A stretch of 64,000 nt of DNA from Prosopocoilus inquinatus (taxonomy: Eukaryota > Arthropoda > Insecta > Coleoptera > Lucanidae). Shown here in pieces: positions 24,902-36,087 of the stretch. How positions within the stretch are numbered: the first letter of the stretch is position 1; every line of letters starts with the position of its first letter. The notes under the pieces are model-generated. The model had not been told where the DNA came from and made no database searches. It saw only the letters and a program-made list of their open reading frames with translations. The translations under genes were made by a program, and so were the position numbers. The DNA lies in NCBI GenBank assembly GCA_036172665.1, contig CM069873.1, positions 30,248,001 to 30,312,000 of the forward strand, in the 5' to 3' direction.

Positions 24902-27446
24902 TGAAACGGTCGCGGATTTGCTTATAAACAAATCGTGATTGATTTTCGATTGTGGAACGGATTACAAATAACAGACAAATATTGTGTTTCGTAGAAGTTC
25001 TAGTAACGCCGGAAACGGTTGAGACGGGTCATTGTAGGTTTACAAGAGGCAATAAATTTTAAGTACAGAACACTTCAGTAACAGCAGGGTATTGCCAAGA
25101 TTTTAGAATGTATTCGTTTTGTTTCATTTTGGTGAAGGAGTGTCAATCATGCTTTAATAGGATAAGGGCCGGTTATGTAAGATGAGATGATTTTCAAAAT
25201 CACTGGGGGGTCGAGTTGTTTTTGGAAGGCGATAACTTTAGAACGAACCTTAACTTTCGCAAAGGAAACAATAAATCAGTCGCTTGTAAAGAGAGTGCAT
25301 GTTCAAAATTTTAAGAGAAAAGAAACAGACTTCGAGATGGACATTTACGGTGAGTTATGCGTGTAAATTTATTACTGGGGTGTTTTCTAAAAGGAGGAGG
25401 AGAGTAACTTTTCGAAAACGGTATCGATTGGTCGGGGGTGTTGTCAAGCTCTTTTCGAAAATCGGGTGGGGCTCACTAACGAGGGTGGAAAAGGGAAAAG
25501 TTATTTTAATTAAGGGAGTCAGATTTTGTCATCTGAAAAGACCGGTTGAATACCAAACGCCGAGTTGCAATTTTGAATTTGGTAGTTTGTCTTAAGGTGT
25601 GTTCCATAATCGTGTTTTCAATCACCATTTCGGGTGTAACTTCAAGTGTTTGAAAGGCATTTTAATAAATTTTTGCTTTCGCACACGGGCTCGACGCGAG
25701 TGGTTTTAAAACAGAGTGAGTGGTGCGCAAATTACTCGGACTTGGACAGTTAGGTAAAAGGTCATTTAATCATTATTGCTTCGCCGCATTTTTGGTGGTT
25801 TTAATTGATTCCAAACTTTGAAATTCAATAATCGAGTTCGCATTCGAGTCAGTTTGAATTTACATAATTAAACACACAGTTGGTTGACGTTCCCAACTTT
25901 GCCTTATAAATTACTAGTATTTTAATTGTAGAATTGTCATATTTAAGTTTAAATCAGTGTATGTCACTAGGTTCGTCGGAGTACGCGTTCTGCGACTTGA
26001 TCAACCAAAGTAGTTAACTTTACCACGAATCTACTGAAATCTCCAGTCCAGTGTACTAATTATAGCAGTGTTTCTGTCACCTTTGGAAACCCTCGTATCA
26101 TTTAGTGACCTCGCTCACAACTGGGATCTGAGTGATTACGAGAGTTCTCCCAGTTTGAATTCCTGGTCGAAAGGCAAGTAATATCTACCGACTAATTAAG
26201 TGTGGCCAGCACTAATTTATCACCAGAAATCAAGGCCAAGTTAATTTCCAGTACGAATTTCTTACAAATTCCGAGGCCAAAGATACTGAAACGAAATTAA
26301 GCGCTCAACTCACGAAACGAGCATTTCTCCAAACCCGTGGGTTTTACCAGTTGGGGTTTATTAGCTGAGATATATTGCGGGAGAATATAGAGGATTGACT
26401 TTGCGACCTCTGGACTTAAGCACCCATAGTGTACGGTCATTATCAGCGGTCAATCGGGTCCACCAAGTGGGTAACAGCTTTAGGCGACGAAAATATACAG
26501 GGGGAAAATAACCGAGAGTCACTGTACCTCAACCCCTATACCTGGTTTCGAGTAGACAAAGTTCCTGGCCAGAAGAATTAATTAATCTAGCTTTAGGGGG
26601 GGTCCCAAGGGGACATCCGTGAAAAACTAAAAGCGATCACTGTGTATACCTCTGCAAATAGATCACTAAGAACCGCATCTCGTATCACCCACTTTCCCCA
26701 AACATCTAACTAATTAGGAAATTAATTCACCTAATTAAGGTACACTGTAGACTCACGTGTCACGCTGTACATTGGTTGATTTGGTCAGAGTGTTGTTTTA
26801 GAGTACGATCTTAAGTGACAATCACTGTACCTAAACAGAGCTCAATAGAGAAATTATTTTGATTGACAATCCAATCGAGGACAAAGTCCCGTGGAAATTA
26901 TTGTGCTGATCGAACTCGATTCCACCAGAAATTGTGGTTAAGTTATATCGCTACTATATTCGAGAGTGAAATCTGTTAGCTGAGTCTTACTGTATTGCTC
27001 GCAACTGCTATATTTGGTAATCGCTGTATTGACGTATAAATTCACGAGGGTTTTTACGCTCATTTACCAGATTCCTAGGGGGGCTGGTAACGGAGTTTTT
27101 CCCCTCGTTATTCTCAATAAACGAAGTAAATTAAATTTAATATGTCGCATTTTTATTTTAACGTACTTAGTTCCTTAAATCTCTCAAATTTATTGCGCGA
27201 CCGCACCAACAACGAGTCTTGAGTTACATCACAGGTAAGGTCCTACAAATGTAATTAGACGATCACGAATTTTTATTGAAATAGATAAAACATATAGCCT
27301 ATTTATGAGTCAGAAGTTAAATTTTGACAGTTTCTGAATTACGTGCCAATTAGAGTAATCTCTTTTTCTATTGTATTGAGACAGTTTGTTATTGTAATTG
27401 GTTGTTCCGTTTAACAACAAAATCAGTGACGTGTCGGCGCGTTACA
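24902..27446 (+). repeat. 5' LTR of the 11.2-kb gypsy
   Basis: Begins TGAAACGG and ends GCGCGTTACA, the TG...CA termini of LTRs, and recurs at 33543 with a constant offset of 8,641 bases, so there are no indels. An AATAAA polyadenylation signal lies at 27116-27121. The LTR also holds a 98-codon frame at 25299-25595 with a basic stretch (KRRRRVTFRKR), intact in both LTRs. I do not know whether it is translated. At 2.5 kb the LTR is several times longer than most insect gypsy LTRs. Confidence 0.95.
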
Positions 27447-27458
27447 TATAAAATATTT

Positions 27459-27475
27459 TGGTGCCGTGACCAGGA
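27459..27475 (+). promoter_or_regulatory. Probable tRNA primer-binding site
   Basis: TGGTGCCGTGACCAGG starts 12 bases after the 5' LTR. It begins TGG, the complement of the CCA end of a tRNA, as expected for minus-strand priming. I did not identify the primer tRNA. Confidence 0.6.
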
Positions 27476-27525
27476 TTGTTGGTTAATTGAAAAGCGGTCG
27501 TTTTAATATTTTGAGAGAGGAAGGA

Positions 27526-28605
27526 ATGTCGGGTCGCGGAAAACAGAAATACAGGATGACGGACAGCTCGCGTGCCGTCGCGGGAACGGTCGGGATAGAG
27601 AGCGAGAGCGCCGCGGAGTCGCGTAGTGTCGCCGTAACCGAAGCGTCTGAAGCGAGCGTCGCGACGTCGGTAACGACGCAGCCTACCGAGGGTATCGCGG
27701 ATAAGCAGGAGGAGGTTCCTCGATGGTTTGCTGTTTGGTCGGGACAGCAGCAAGAGATGATGACCGGGATCCTATCAGCACTGCAGGGCATCGTCAGGGA
27801 GCGACAGCCAGAGAGAACGCCATCGTCGTCGGATAGCGTCTCCAGGGCAAATGTATCGGCCGTCTCGGGGAGCAGCACGTCGAACCAGGTAGGAGATATA
27901 TATGCAAGCTGTAGGGCGGATATAAGCGAAACCGTTTCGGACAAGCCAGGGCCAAGCGCGATTTCGGGTGAAAATTCCAGGTTGCTACTACAATTAACGA
28001 TGAAAAGGCCGGTTTTTAGAGGGGAATCGTCTTCTGATCCCTATAAGTTTTTGCGCCATTTAGAGTCGTGGTTTAGGAGGCTAGGTATCCCTGAAGAAGA
28101 AAAATTAATCACCGCCGAGGAGAGCATGATGGGGTCGGCTTACTACTGGAGCCAAATCTACAAGGGAAAATGGCAGAGTTACGCCGACTTCAGAACCGAT
28201 TTTCTAAAGACATACTGGTCCGAGCAAAAACAACTGGAGGTCCTCAGAGAAATAATCAGTGCACGATGGGAACCACGAGGGATATACACCATGCTCGAAC
28301 ATTTCTCCTATTACGTGAATCAGGCAAGACTGCTGACAACACAACGTGCGGAGACGGTTTTGGTCAAGGATTTAATGCGTCATTTTCCGCATACGTTGCA
28401 ATCTCTGTGGCAGATGGGAGGCAGGAGTACAATCCAAGAAGCAGCCGAGTTCTTGAGGGGCCAGGATAACTTGCTCGAACAGCTAGGCTCGTCAGGTGGA
28501 CCAGCGAAGCATGAGAGAAGGTATCGAGGCCGGGGAAACCAGGCCAACCTGTCTTATTCACGCTATGAAGAGGAGGAAATCGACCAGGAAAACTGGAATC
28601 GGTAG
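27526..28605 (+). CDS. gag: Gag of the 11.2-kb gypsy
   Basis: 359 residues from the ATG at 27526 (the frame opens slightly earlier but without ATG). The first half is Ser/Ala/Glu-rich and low-complexity. The second half, from about residue 160 (RPVFRGESSSDPYKFLRHLE) to 320, is a retrotransposon Gag capsid-type domain, with WSQIYKGKWQSYADFRTDFL and a WEPRGIYTMLEHFSYYVNQAR stretch. No CCHC zinc knuckle is present; the C-terminus instead has an Arg/Gly-rich tract (RRYRGRGNQ) that could bind RNA. Gag forms the particle that packages the element RNA. The stop (28603-28605) lies 37 bases inside the overlapping pol frame, which is in the -1 phase. Confidence 0.9.
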   Translation: MSGRGKQKYRMTDSSRAVAGTVGIESESAAESRSVAVTEASEASVATSVTTQPTEGIADKQEEVPRWFAVWSGQQQEMMTGILSALQGIVRERQPERTPSSSDSVSRANVSAVSGSSTSNQVGDIYASCRADISETVSDKPGPSAISGENSRLLLQLTMKRPVFRGESSSDPYKFLRHLESWFRRLGIPEEEKLITAEESMMGSAYYWSQIYKGKWQSYADFRTDFLKTYWSEQKQLEVLREIISARWEPRGIYTMLEHFSYYVNQARLLTTQRAETVLVKDLMRHFPHTLQSLWQMGGRSTIQEAAEFLRGQDNLLEQLGSSGGPAKHERRYRGRGNQANLSYSRYEEEEIDQENWNR

Positions 28606-31600
28606 GGCTAAGGACCGATAGCTGTGCCGAGGACGACGCGAGAAGGTCCACATATGTAGAAGTTAACCATTTAGGGCGCTCAGAGGAAAATGAGTCAATA
28701 AGAGTCAATAAGGGATTCGAATTACTCACCAAGCTAGGATGGAAACCATTCCAGGAATTAGGAAAATATCACCAAGGAAGAGTATCTCCAGTGGCGGCAG
28801 TCGGACAGACAGATCTGCGGGGATTGGGTTTCTCAGGCGAGTCGAGTCGGAAGTGTTTGCGCTACAGGGAATTATCTAGTCCAGGAGAATCAACAGAAAC
28901 TAGGGGCGTAGGTTGTTTCCAAATTTTATCGTTACAGAGGGGACAACCATTTATTCTTGACGGAGAGGAGACGCGTCGAGTGATCCCAGCAATTGCAATT
29001 CGGATCGACGGAGGCATCGAGACCTCAGCGTTGGTTGATTCGGGGAGTGAAGTTTCGTGTGTTTCAGAGGAGGTTTATTATCAGATCCTTTCAGAGGGAA
29101 TACACATTCCGGTGTTACCCGTTAAAGCAACGCAATTAAAAGGCGCCGTAGGTCAACGAAGCATAAGGATCACACTGCAAGCTTTTATCACCATGTATAT
29201 TGGCGGAGCGGAAATACAGACGGCGTGCTTAGTTGTTAAGAAATTAATTAAACCGATTATCATCGGAGAGGATTGGCTGACTCGACACCAGGCGAAGATT
29301 GATTTCGAGGAAGGCATCCTAGAATTTACCGCGGAAAAACACCGATATCAAGTGCAGCTAATAACCCGAGTCGAAGCAGCGGACAAGCGTCAAACATGCG
29401 GCGACACAGGTGAGTCGGACGAAGAGGTAGTCGAAGAGTTCGCTTTGCGACGAGACGAAGAAAACTATGAAAGCGTCGAGTCTATACAGGGTAAAATCGA
29501 GGGGTGCAACATACCTGCGATTGAGAAGCAACACATGAAAGAATTGCTCGTTGAATTCTATCAAGTATTCGCTAAAATACCCGGACTAACGCACATGTAT
29601 ACGCATGAAATTTTAATGCAGAATGAGACGCCATTTATGAAGAGATCATATCCGGTACCCTTTGCATTAAGACCTGCGGTAGACGATGAAATTCAGAAAA
29701 TGTTACACTTACAAATTATACAGCGTGAAGCGTCTCCATATTCGAGTCCGATTGTTGTAGTTAAGAAAAAGGATGGGACCGTGCGACTCTGTTTGGATGC
29801 GAGACAATTAAATGAGAGGATGGTGGCAGACAGAGAGAGCCCTGCACCAAGCGAGGAACTGATACACCGTTTCCATAACGTGAGGTATTTTTCGTCGTTA
29901 GATTTACGCTCTTCCTACTGGCAGATTCCGCTACATGAAAACAGCCGTAAATACACTGCTTTTCTCTACAATGGACGAAGTTACACGTTTAAGGTGCTGC
30001 CATTCGGATTGAAGACAGCAGTGGCTAGTTTTAGCCGTTGCATGGACTTAGTTTTAGGGCCGGAAGTAAGGGAATTTGCCGTGAACTACGTGGATGATCT
30101 GTTGATCGCCTCTCCGGATTTTATAACGCATTTAGAACACTTGCGAGCAGTTTTAACGAAGTTACAAGATGCCAATTTAACTGTGAATTTAGAGAAGTCG
30201 TGTTTCATACAGGAGGAGATTAAGTTTCTAGGACACATCTTATCAACAGAAGGGATACGGCCGGACCCAGAAAAGGTAGAAGCGATTCAGAAGTTCCCTA
30301 CGCCTACACGCGTGAAACAATTGCGAGCTTTCCTAGGCTTATGCAACTATTATCGGCAGTTCCAACGGAATTACAGCGAACACACACTGCCAATACGACA
30401 GCTGTTGAAGACAGGAGTCAAATGGAAGTGGGGAAGCGAAGAAGAGGCTAGTTTTCAGCACATCAAGGAGTTATTCTTGCGAAGTGTAATGTTGTGTCAC
30501 CCGAAGTTCGATCAACCTTTTATACTACAAACGGATAGTTCAGGATTCGGTATAGGTAGTGCACTATGTCAAGAGAAGGAGGGGGGAGAAGTAGGAGTAA
30601 TCGCCTTCGCCAGCCGATCGTTGAATACTGCTGAGATGAATTACACCACGACCGAAAAGGAATTACTCGCAATCATTTTCTCCTTACAGAAATTTCGCAC
30701 ATATTTGGTGAACGCTAAAGTGATTATTTATAGTGATCATCATGCTTTACAGTTTCTGAAACAGTGCAGGTTGTTAAGTGAACGTTTAACCAGGTGGGTG
30801 CTGATGTTACAAGCGTTTGATTTCGAAGTACATCACATCAAGGGAAGAGAGAACATCGTCGCGGATACGCTGTCTCGATTCCCAGCGGGTTCATCAACTG
30901 CAGGGGTGCAAGGACATCCGGCACCGATAATTGCCACTTTGACGATCACCGACAGCCCAGGTTTACGGAGAAGGTTAATACATATCGGGGAGCTACAGAG
31001 CGAGGACCCTTATCTCGGGACAATCTACACACAAGACGACGAGGAAAGGCAAACCGGATACGAGTTGCATGACGGGGTTCTGCTGTACAATTGCCGATTT
31101 ACACAGTCGAAGTTAGTGGCGGTGCCAAGGAGTCTGATCGTTGATTTAGTCCGACATTTCCACGAGGCATATGGGCACTTTGGAGCTGGAAAAGTATTCC
31201 ACGCGATGCGCTCATTGTTCTTTTGGAAGAAAATGCGACAGTCAATCAGGAAAATTCTTCGAAGTTGCGACAGCTGTCAGCGGACCAAGCATTTAAACAG
31301 GAATTTTGCCGGGCAATTTCAGCCGATAATCGCTGATCGAGTGGGTGAATTGATGTCAGTGGATTTCTACGGGCCATTGCCACGCGCGCGCTTCGGGGCG
31401 GTTTATTTGTTTGTGACGATCGACGTGTTCTCAAAATTTATCCAATTATATGCAATGAGAAGGGCAAACGCGAACATCGCCGCGCGAAAAATTTTAGAGG
31501 AATCTAGGATCAAGCCGGAACGAATTCTCAGCGACAACGGGACGCAGTTTACATCAAGACTGTGGAGACAAAGGATGGCGGAAGCGGGGATTCAGGTGCA

Positions 31601-32162
31601 ATATACTTCCATACGACATCCAGCATCGAATCCAATAGAACGAGTTATGAGGGAAATTGGGCGGTTTTTCAGGACGTTTTGTTCAAGGCGACATACAGGT
31701 TGGATTGACCACATCGAGAAGCTACAGACGTGCTTAAATTCGTTGCCACACGACTCTACAGGATTCGCGCCAGTTACGATTGCATTCGGAGAAGAACCGG
31801 AAGTGCCTTACAGAGAAATAATTCGTCGGATTAACCCATTTGTTTTGAACCAAGAAGTGGAACACATGCGGGATCAGGTGAGGCGTCACACGAGAAACAT
31901 GGCTCAACGGCGGGGGCGACAGCAAACGAGATATCAACCACCATTCAACGAGGGAGATTGGGTATTAATTAGGACAAATCCGATTTCGATTCTAGCGGAG
32001 CGTGTAAATCAAAAATTCTGTCATCTATACGAGGGACCATATGTCGTTCGCCGAAGAGTACACGTAAATGCCTACCTGTTGGAATCCGAAAACGGCAATA
32101 CGCGAGGTGTGTTTAACGCCAGGAATTTGAGGCCATATTACAGGATACCGGAGATTGAATAA
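28569..32162 (+). CDS. pol: Pol of the 11.2-kb gypsy (protease, RT, RNase H, integrase)
   Basis: The frame opens at 28569, overlaps gag by 37 bases in the -1 phase and runs 1,197 codons without a stop. No ATG sits near its start, so a Gag-Pol fusion by -1 frameshifting is likely. Order: G-patch-like segment (about 28707-28850), aspartic protease (LVDSGSE, Asp at 29037), reverse transcriptase (YVDD at 30087-30098), RNase H (QTDSSG, TEKELLA, YSDHHAL, VADTLSR), integrase zinc region (HEAYGH...CDSCQ) and integrase core with Asp at 31362, Asp at 31533 and Glu at 31638. I count 34 residues between the last two, one fewer than usual. A GPY-type C-terminal region (YEGPYVVRRRV) follows. All catalytic residues I looked for are present, so the copy could be active. 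Confidence 0.95.
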   Translation, partial: RGGNRPGKLESVGLRTDSCAEDDARRSTYVEVNHLGRSEENESIRVNKGFELLTKLGWKPFQELGKYHQGRVSPVAAVGQTDLRGLGFSGESSRKCLRYRELSSPGESTETRGVGCFQILSLQRGQPFILDGEETRRVIPAIAIRIDGGIETSALVDSGSEVSCVSEEVYYQILSEGIHIPVLPVKATQLKGAVGQRSIRITLQAFITMYIGGAEIQTACLVVKKLIKPIIIGEDWLTRHQAKIDFEEGILEFTAEKHRYQVQLITRVEAADKRQTCGDTGESDEEVVEEFALRRDEENYESVESIQGKIEGCNIPAIEKQHMKELLVEFYQVFAKIPGLTHMYTHEILMQNETPFMKRSYPVPFALRPAVDDEIQKMLHLQIIQREASPYSSPIVVVKKKDGTVRLCLDARQLNERMVADRESPAPSEELIHRFHNVRYFSSLDLRSSYWQIPLHENSRKYTAFLYNGRSYTFKVLPFGLKTAVASFSRCMDLVLGPEVREFAVNYVDDLLIASPDFITHLEHLRAVLTKLQDANLTVNLEKSCFIQEEIKFLGHILSTEGIRPDPEKVEAIQKFPTPTRVKQLRAFLGLCNYYRQFQRNYSEHTLPIRQLLKTGVKWKWGSEEEASFQHIKELFLRSVMLCHPKFDQPFILQTDSSGFGIGSALCQEKEGGEVGVIAFASRSLNTAEMNYTTTEKELLAIIFSLQKFRTYLVNAKVIIYSDHHALQFLKQCRLLSERLTRWVLMLQAFDFEVHHIKGRENIVADTLSRFPAGSSTAGVQGHPAPIIATLTITDSPGLRRRLIHIGELQSEDPYLGTIYTQDDEERQTGYELHDGVLLYNCRFTQSKLVAVPRSLIVDLVRHFHEAYGHFGAGKVFHAMRSLFFWKKMRQSIRKILRSCDSCQRTKHLNRNFAGQFQPIIADRVGELMSVDFYGPLPRARFGAVYLFVTIDVFSKFIQLYAMRRANANIAARKILEESRIKPERILSDNGTQFTSRLWRQRMAEAGIQVQYTSIRHPASNPIERVMREIGRFFRTFCSRRHTGWIDHIEKLQTCLNSLPHDSTGFAPVTIAFGEEPEVPYREIIRRINPFVLNQEVEHMRDQVRRHTRNMAQRRGRQQTRYQPPFNEGDWVLIRTNPISILAERVNQKFCHLYEGPYVVRRRVHVNAYLLESENGNTRGVFNARNLRPYYRIPEIE
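28587..28593 (+). promoter_or_regulatory. Candidate -1 frameshift slip site
   Basis: GGAAAAC lies in the gag/pol overlap and splits as G GAA AAC in the gag frame. The A-site AAC to AAA slip is a good one in retroviral sites; the P-site part is not a perfect X-XXY match. It is the best heptamer I saw in the 37-base overlap. Downstream RNA structure was not evaluated. Confidence 0.4.
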
Positions 32163-33542
32163 GTGGGGTCAGTCTCGGTACAAAAGCAGGTAACGTCTAG
32201 ACGGACGTCTATAAAACTTAGTATCCAGGTCAAAAGGGAATTCCGCAACAACGAGAGTGGAAGTGTGTCGGTAGGGCGGTACAGACGGTCAGTGAACGAA
32301 GGGACCCTAGACGTCTGGCTTTACAGGTAGCGCGGCGGGGTGTCTCAGTAGCTAACAATAAAACCTCGAAGAATGGACATGGTTTGTTGTTTGTTTATTA
32401 TGGAATAGTGGTAATTAGACGGGTTCGGAAGTGAGGTGACCGCAAGAATAAATCGTTCGGTGGATTACGGTGTGGAATATTTTAGTGTCAATTAATAGTC
32501 TAGTGGTTATACCAGATGAGAGTGGCGAGTGATTAGCAAGTGAGTGGAGTTAAATTAAGGTGATAATTAAGAGGGTGGTATTAAAGATTATTAATGTACA
32601 GTAGTGATCGAGTCGCCGGATTATTGCGCTTAAATAAACCGAGATTATTCAAGGTGTTATATCGATTGAAGAAGTGCGAGTTGGAATTAAGGAGGTGATC
32701 GGAAGTTAGAAGTGCAATGATTGTTACGAGGGGGGCTTAACGAGTGTGTAATCAATCCATGTGTTGTTAGTGTATGGAGGAGCGAAATTAATCAGAACTT
32801 AGTGATAAAGCAGTCCAGTTAATAGGGGCGATAGTTTAGGATTAGGGGTGTTAATTGTGGTGACTAGTGGTTATTTGATCGGCAGAAGTGGTTTAAGATT
32901 ATGGTGGGATTAAAACAAGGTGAAGTGAGATCAAATGGTTGGTGATTAAAGAGGTGTATAGTTCAGTTAATTAACAGTGGTTGGGTGATTAATGAGTACT
33001 ACGGTTTAAATGATATTATTAGTGAATGACCAGCGAATTAGTGCAGTGGGAATGTTTCAGGTGCACGTAGGGGTTATTGGAGGACAGCATTAATTTAGTG
33101 AGTTGTTAAACTGTTTATAGATGGTGGTGAGAATTGGGTCGTAGCTAGCGAGTCTGACGAATAGGGGCGCACAGAAGGCAGTACCAGCGGCGTAGTTGTG
33201 CGGGGGGGTGTTCATAAGTTGAAGGGTATGCTAATTGTATTTTTATTGTTTTTCGTACCTCATGTAGGGGGATTTTTGTCTGTTCAGTGGAGGTTTGAGT
33301 TAGTTGGTATTGCGTATATTGGCCATGGCGAGTTCGCGGGCGGTTATCGTGTCTAGGCTTGCATGTATGTTTCTGTCAGGGGGGGGGGGGATTTAGGAGC
33401 TAATCTAGGAAGGGAGAGGAGCAGCAGCAGCAGCTACCAGCGAATCCATCCAGGGGGTGGCGAACCAGATGCTTCCGTTTTGGGGGAAAACTAGAAATTG
33501 CTCGTTCGTCGGAGCAAACTGCGCATTTCTAGTAGGGGCGAA
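32163..33542 (+). other. Pol-to-LTR spacer of the 11.2-kb gypsy
   Basis: 1,380 bp, G-rich on the plus strand, without a long frame. At 33228 an ATG opens a 42-codon frame whose start (MLIVFLLFFVPHV) looks like a signal peptide. This could be the stub of a lost envelope-type gene, but is too short to call. An uninterrupted run of G lies near 33,381 and GCAGCAGCAG repeats near 33,421. The purine-rich AGTAGGGGCGAA just before the LTR (33531-33542) is the likely polypurine primer. Confidence 0.6.
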
Positions 33543-36087
33543 TGAAACGGTCGCGGATTTGCTTATAAACAAATCGTGATTGATTTTCGATTGTGGAACG
33601 GATTACAAATAACAGACAAATATTGTGTTTCGTAGAAGTTCTAGTAACGCCGGAAACGGTTGAGACGGGTCATTGTAGGTTTACAAGAGGCAATAAATTT
33701 TAAGTACAGAACACTTCAGTAACAGCAGGGTATTGCCAAGATTTTAGAATGTATTCGTTTTGTTTCATTTTGGTGAAGGAGTGTCAGTCATGCTTTAATA
33801 GGATAAGGGCCGGTTATGTAAGATGAGATGATTTTCAAAATCACTGGGGGGTCGAGTTGTTTTTGGAAGGCGATAACTTTAGAACGAACCTTAACTTTCG
33901 CAAAGGAAACAATAAATCAGTCACTTGTAAAGAGAGTGCATGTTCAAAATTTTAAGAGAAAAGAAACAGACTTCGAGATGGACATTTACGGTGAGTTATG
34001 CGTGTAAATTTATTACTGGGGTGTTTTCTAAAAGGAGGAGGAGAGTAACTTTTCGAAAACGGTATCGATTGGTCGGGGGTGTTGTCAAGCTCTTTTCGAA
34101 AATCGGGTGGGGCTCACTAACGAGGGTGGAAAAGGGAAAAGTTATTTTAATTAAGGGAGTCAGATTTTGTCATCTGAAAAGACCGGTTGAATACCAAACG
34201 CCGAGTTGCAATTTTGAATTTGGTAGTTTGTCTTAAGGTGTGTTCCATAATCGTGTTTTCAATCACCATTTCGGGTGTAACTTCAAGTGTTTGAAAGGCA
34301 TTTTAATAAATTTTTGCTTTCGCACACGGGCTCGACGCGAGTGGTTTTAAAACAGAGTGAGTGGTGCGCAAATTACTCGGACTTGGACAGTTAGGTAAAA
34401 GGTCATTTAATCATTATTGCTTCGCCGCATTTTTGGTGGTTTTAATTGATTCCAAACTTTGAAATTCAATAATCGAGTTCGCATTCGAGTCAGTTTGAAT
34501 TTACATAATTAAACACACAGTTGGTTGACGTTCCCAACTTTGCCTTATAAATTACTAGTATTTTAATTGTAGAATTGTCATATTTAAGTTTAAATCAGTG
34601 TATGTCACTAGGTTCGTCGGAGTACGCGTTCTGCGACTTGATCAACCAAAGTAGTTAACTTTACCACGAATCTACTGAAATCTCCAGTCCAGTGTACTAA
34701 TTATAGCAGTGTTTCTGTCACCTTTGGAAACCCTCGTATCATTTAGTGACCTCGCTCACAACTGGGATCTGAGTGATTACGAGAGTTCTCCCAGTTTGAA
34801 TTCCTGGTCGAAAGGCAAGTAATATCTACCGACTAATTAAGTGTGGCCAGCACTAATTTATCACCAGAAATCAAGGCCAAGTTAATTTCCAGTACGAATT
34901 TCTTACAAATTCCGAGGCCAAAGATACTGAAACGAAATTAAGCGCTCAACTCACGAAACGAGCATTTCTCCAAACCCGTGGGTTTTACCAGTTGGGGTTT
35001 ATTAGCTGAGATATATTGCGGGAGAATATAGAGGATTGACTTTGCGACCTCTGGACTTAAGCACCCATAGTGTACGGTCATTATCAGCGGTCAATCGGGT
35101 CCACCAAGTGGGTAACAGCTTTAGGCGACGAAAATATACAGGGGGAAAATAACCGAGAGTCACTGTACCTCAACCCCTATACCTGGTTTCGAGTAGACAA
35201 AGTTCCTGGCCAGAAGAATTAATTAATCTAGCTTTAGGGGGGGTCCCAAGGGGACATCCGTGAAAAACTAAAAGCGATCACTGTGTATACCTCTGCAAAT
35301 AGATCACTAAGAACCGCATCTCGTATCACCCACTTTCCCCAAATATCTAACTAATTAGGAAATTAATTCACCTAATTAAGGTACACTGTAGACTCACGTG
35401 TCACGCTGTACATTGGTTGATTTGGTCAGAGTGTTGTTTTAGAGTACGATCTTAAGTGACAATCACTGTACCTAAACAGAGCTCAATAGAGAAATTATTT
35501 TGATTGACAATCCAATCGAGGACAAAGTCCCGTGGAAATTATTGTGCTGATCGAACTCGATTCCACCAGAAATTGTGGTTAAGTTATATCGCTACTATAT
35601 TCGAGAGTGAAATCTGTTAGCTGAGTCTTACTGTATTGCTCGCAACTGCTATATTTGGTAATCGCTGTATTGACGTATAAATTCACGAGGGTTTTTACGC
35701 TCATTTACCAGATTCCTAGGGGGGCTGGTAACGGAGTTTTTCCCCTCGTTATTCTCAATAAACGAAGTAAATTAAATTTAATATGTCGCATTTTTATTTT
35801 AACGTACTTAGTTCCTTAAATCTCTCAAATTTATTGCGCGACCGCACCAACAACGAGTCTTGAGTTACATCACAGGTAAGGTCCTACAAATGTAATTAGA
35901 CGATCACGAATTTTTATTGAAATAGATAAAACATATAGCCTATTTATGAGTCAGAAGTTAAATTTTGACAGTTTCTGAATTACGTGCCAATTAGAGTAAT
36001 CTCTTTTTCTATTGTATTGAGACAGTTTGTTATTGTAATTGGTTGTTCCGTTTAACAACAAAATCAGTGACGTGTCGGCGCGTTACA
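33543..36087 (+). repeat. 3' LTR of the 11.2-kb gypsy
   Basis: Same length as the 5' LTR. Differences seen: G for A in the GTGTCAATCATG block, A for G in CAGTCGCTTG, and T for C in CCCAAACATCT. The AATAAA signal is at 35757-35762 and the 98-codon frame at 33940-34236. Confidence 0.95.

Noticed and set aside
27483..27944. 153-codon minus-strand frame opposite gag
   Set aside because: Mirror of the GC-richer gag coding region; no independent motif.
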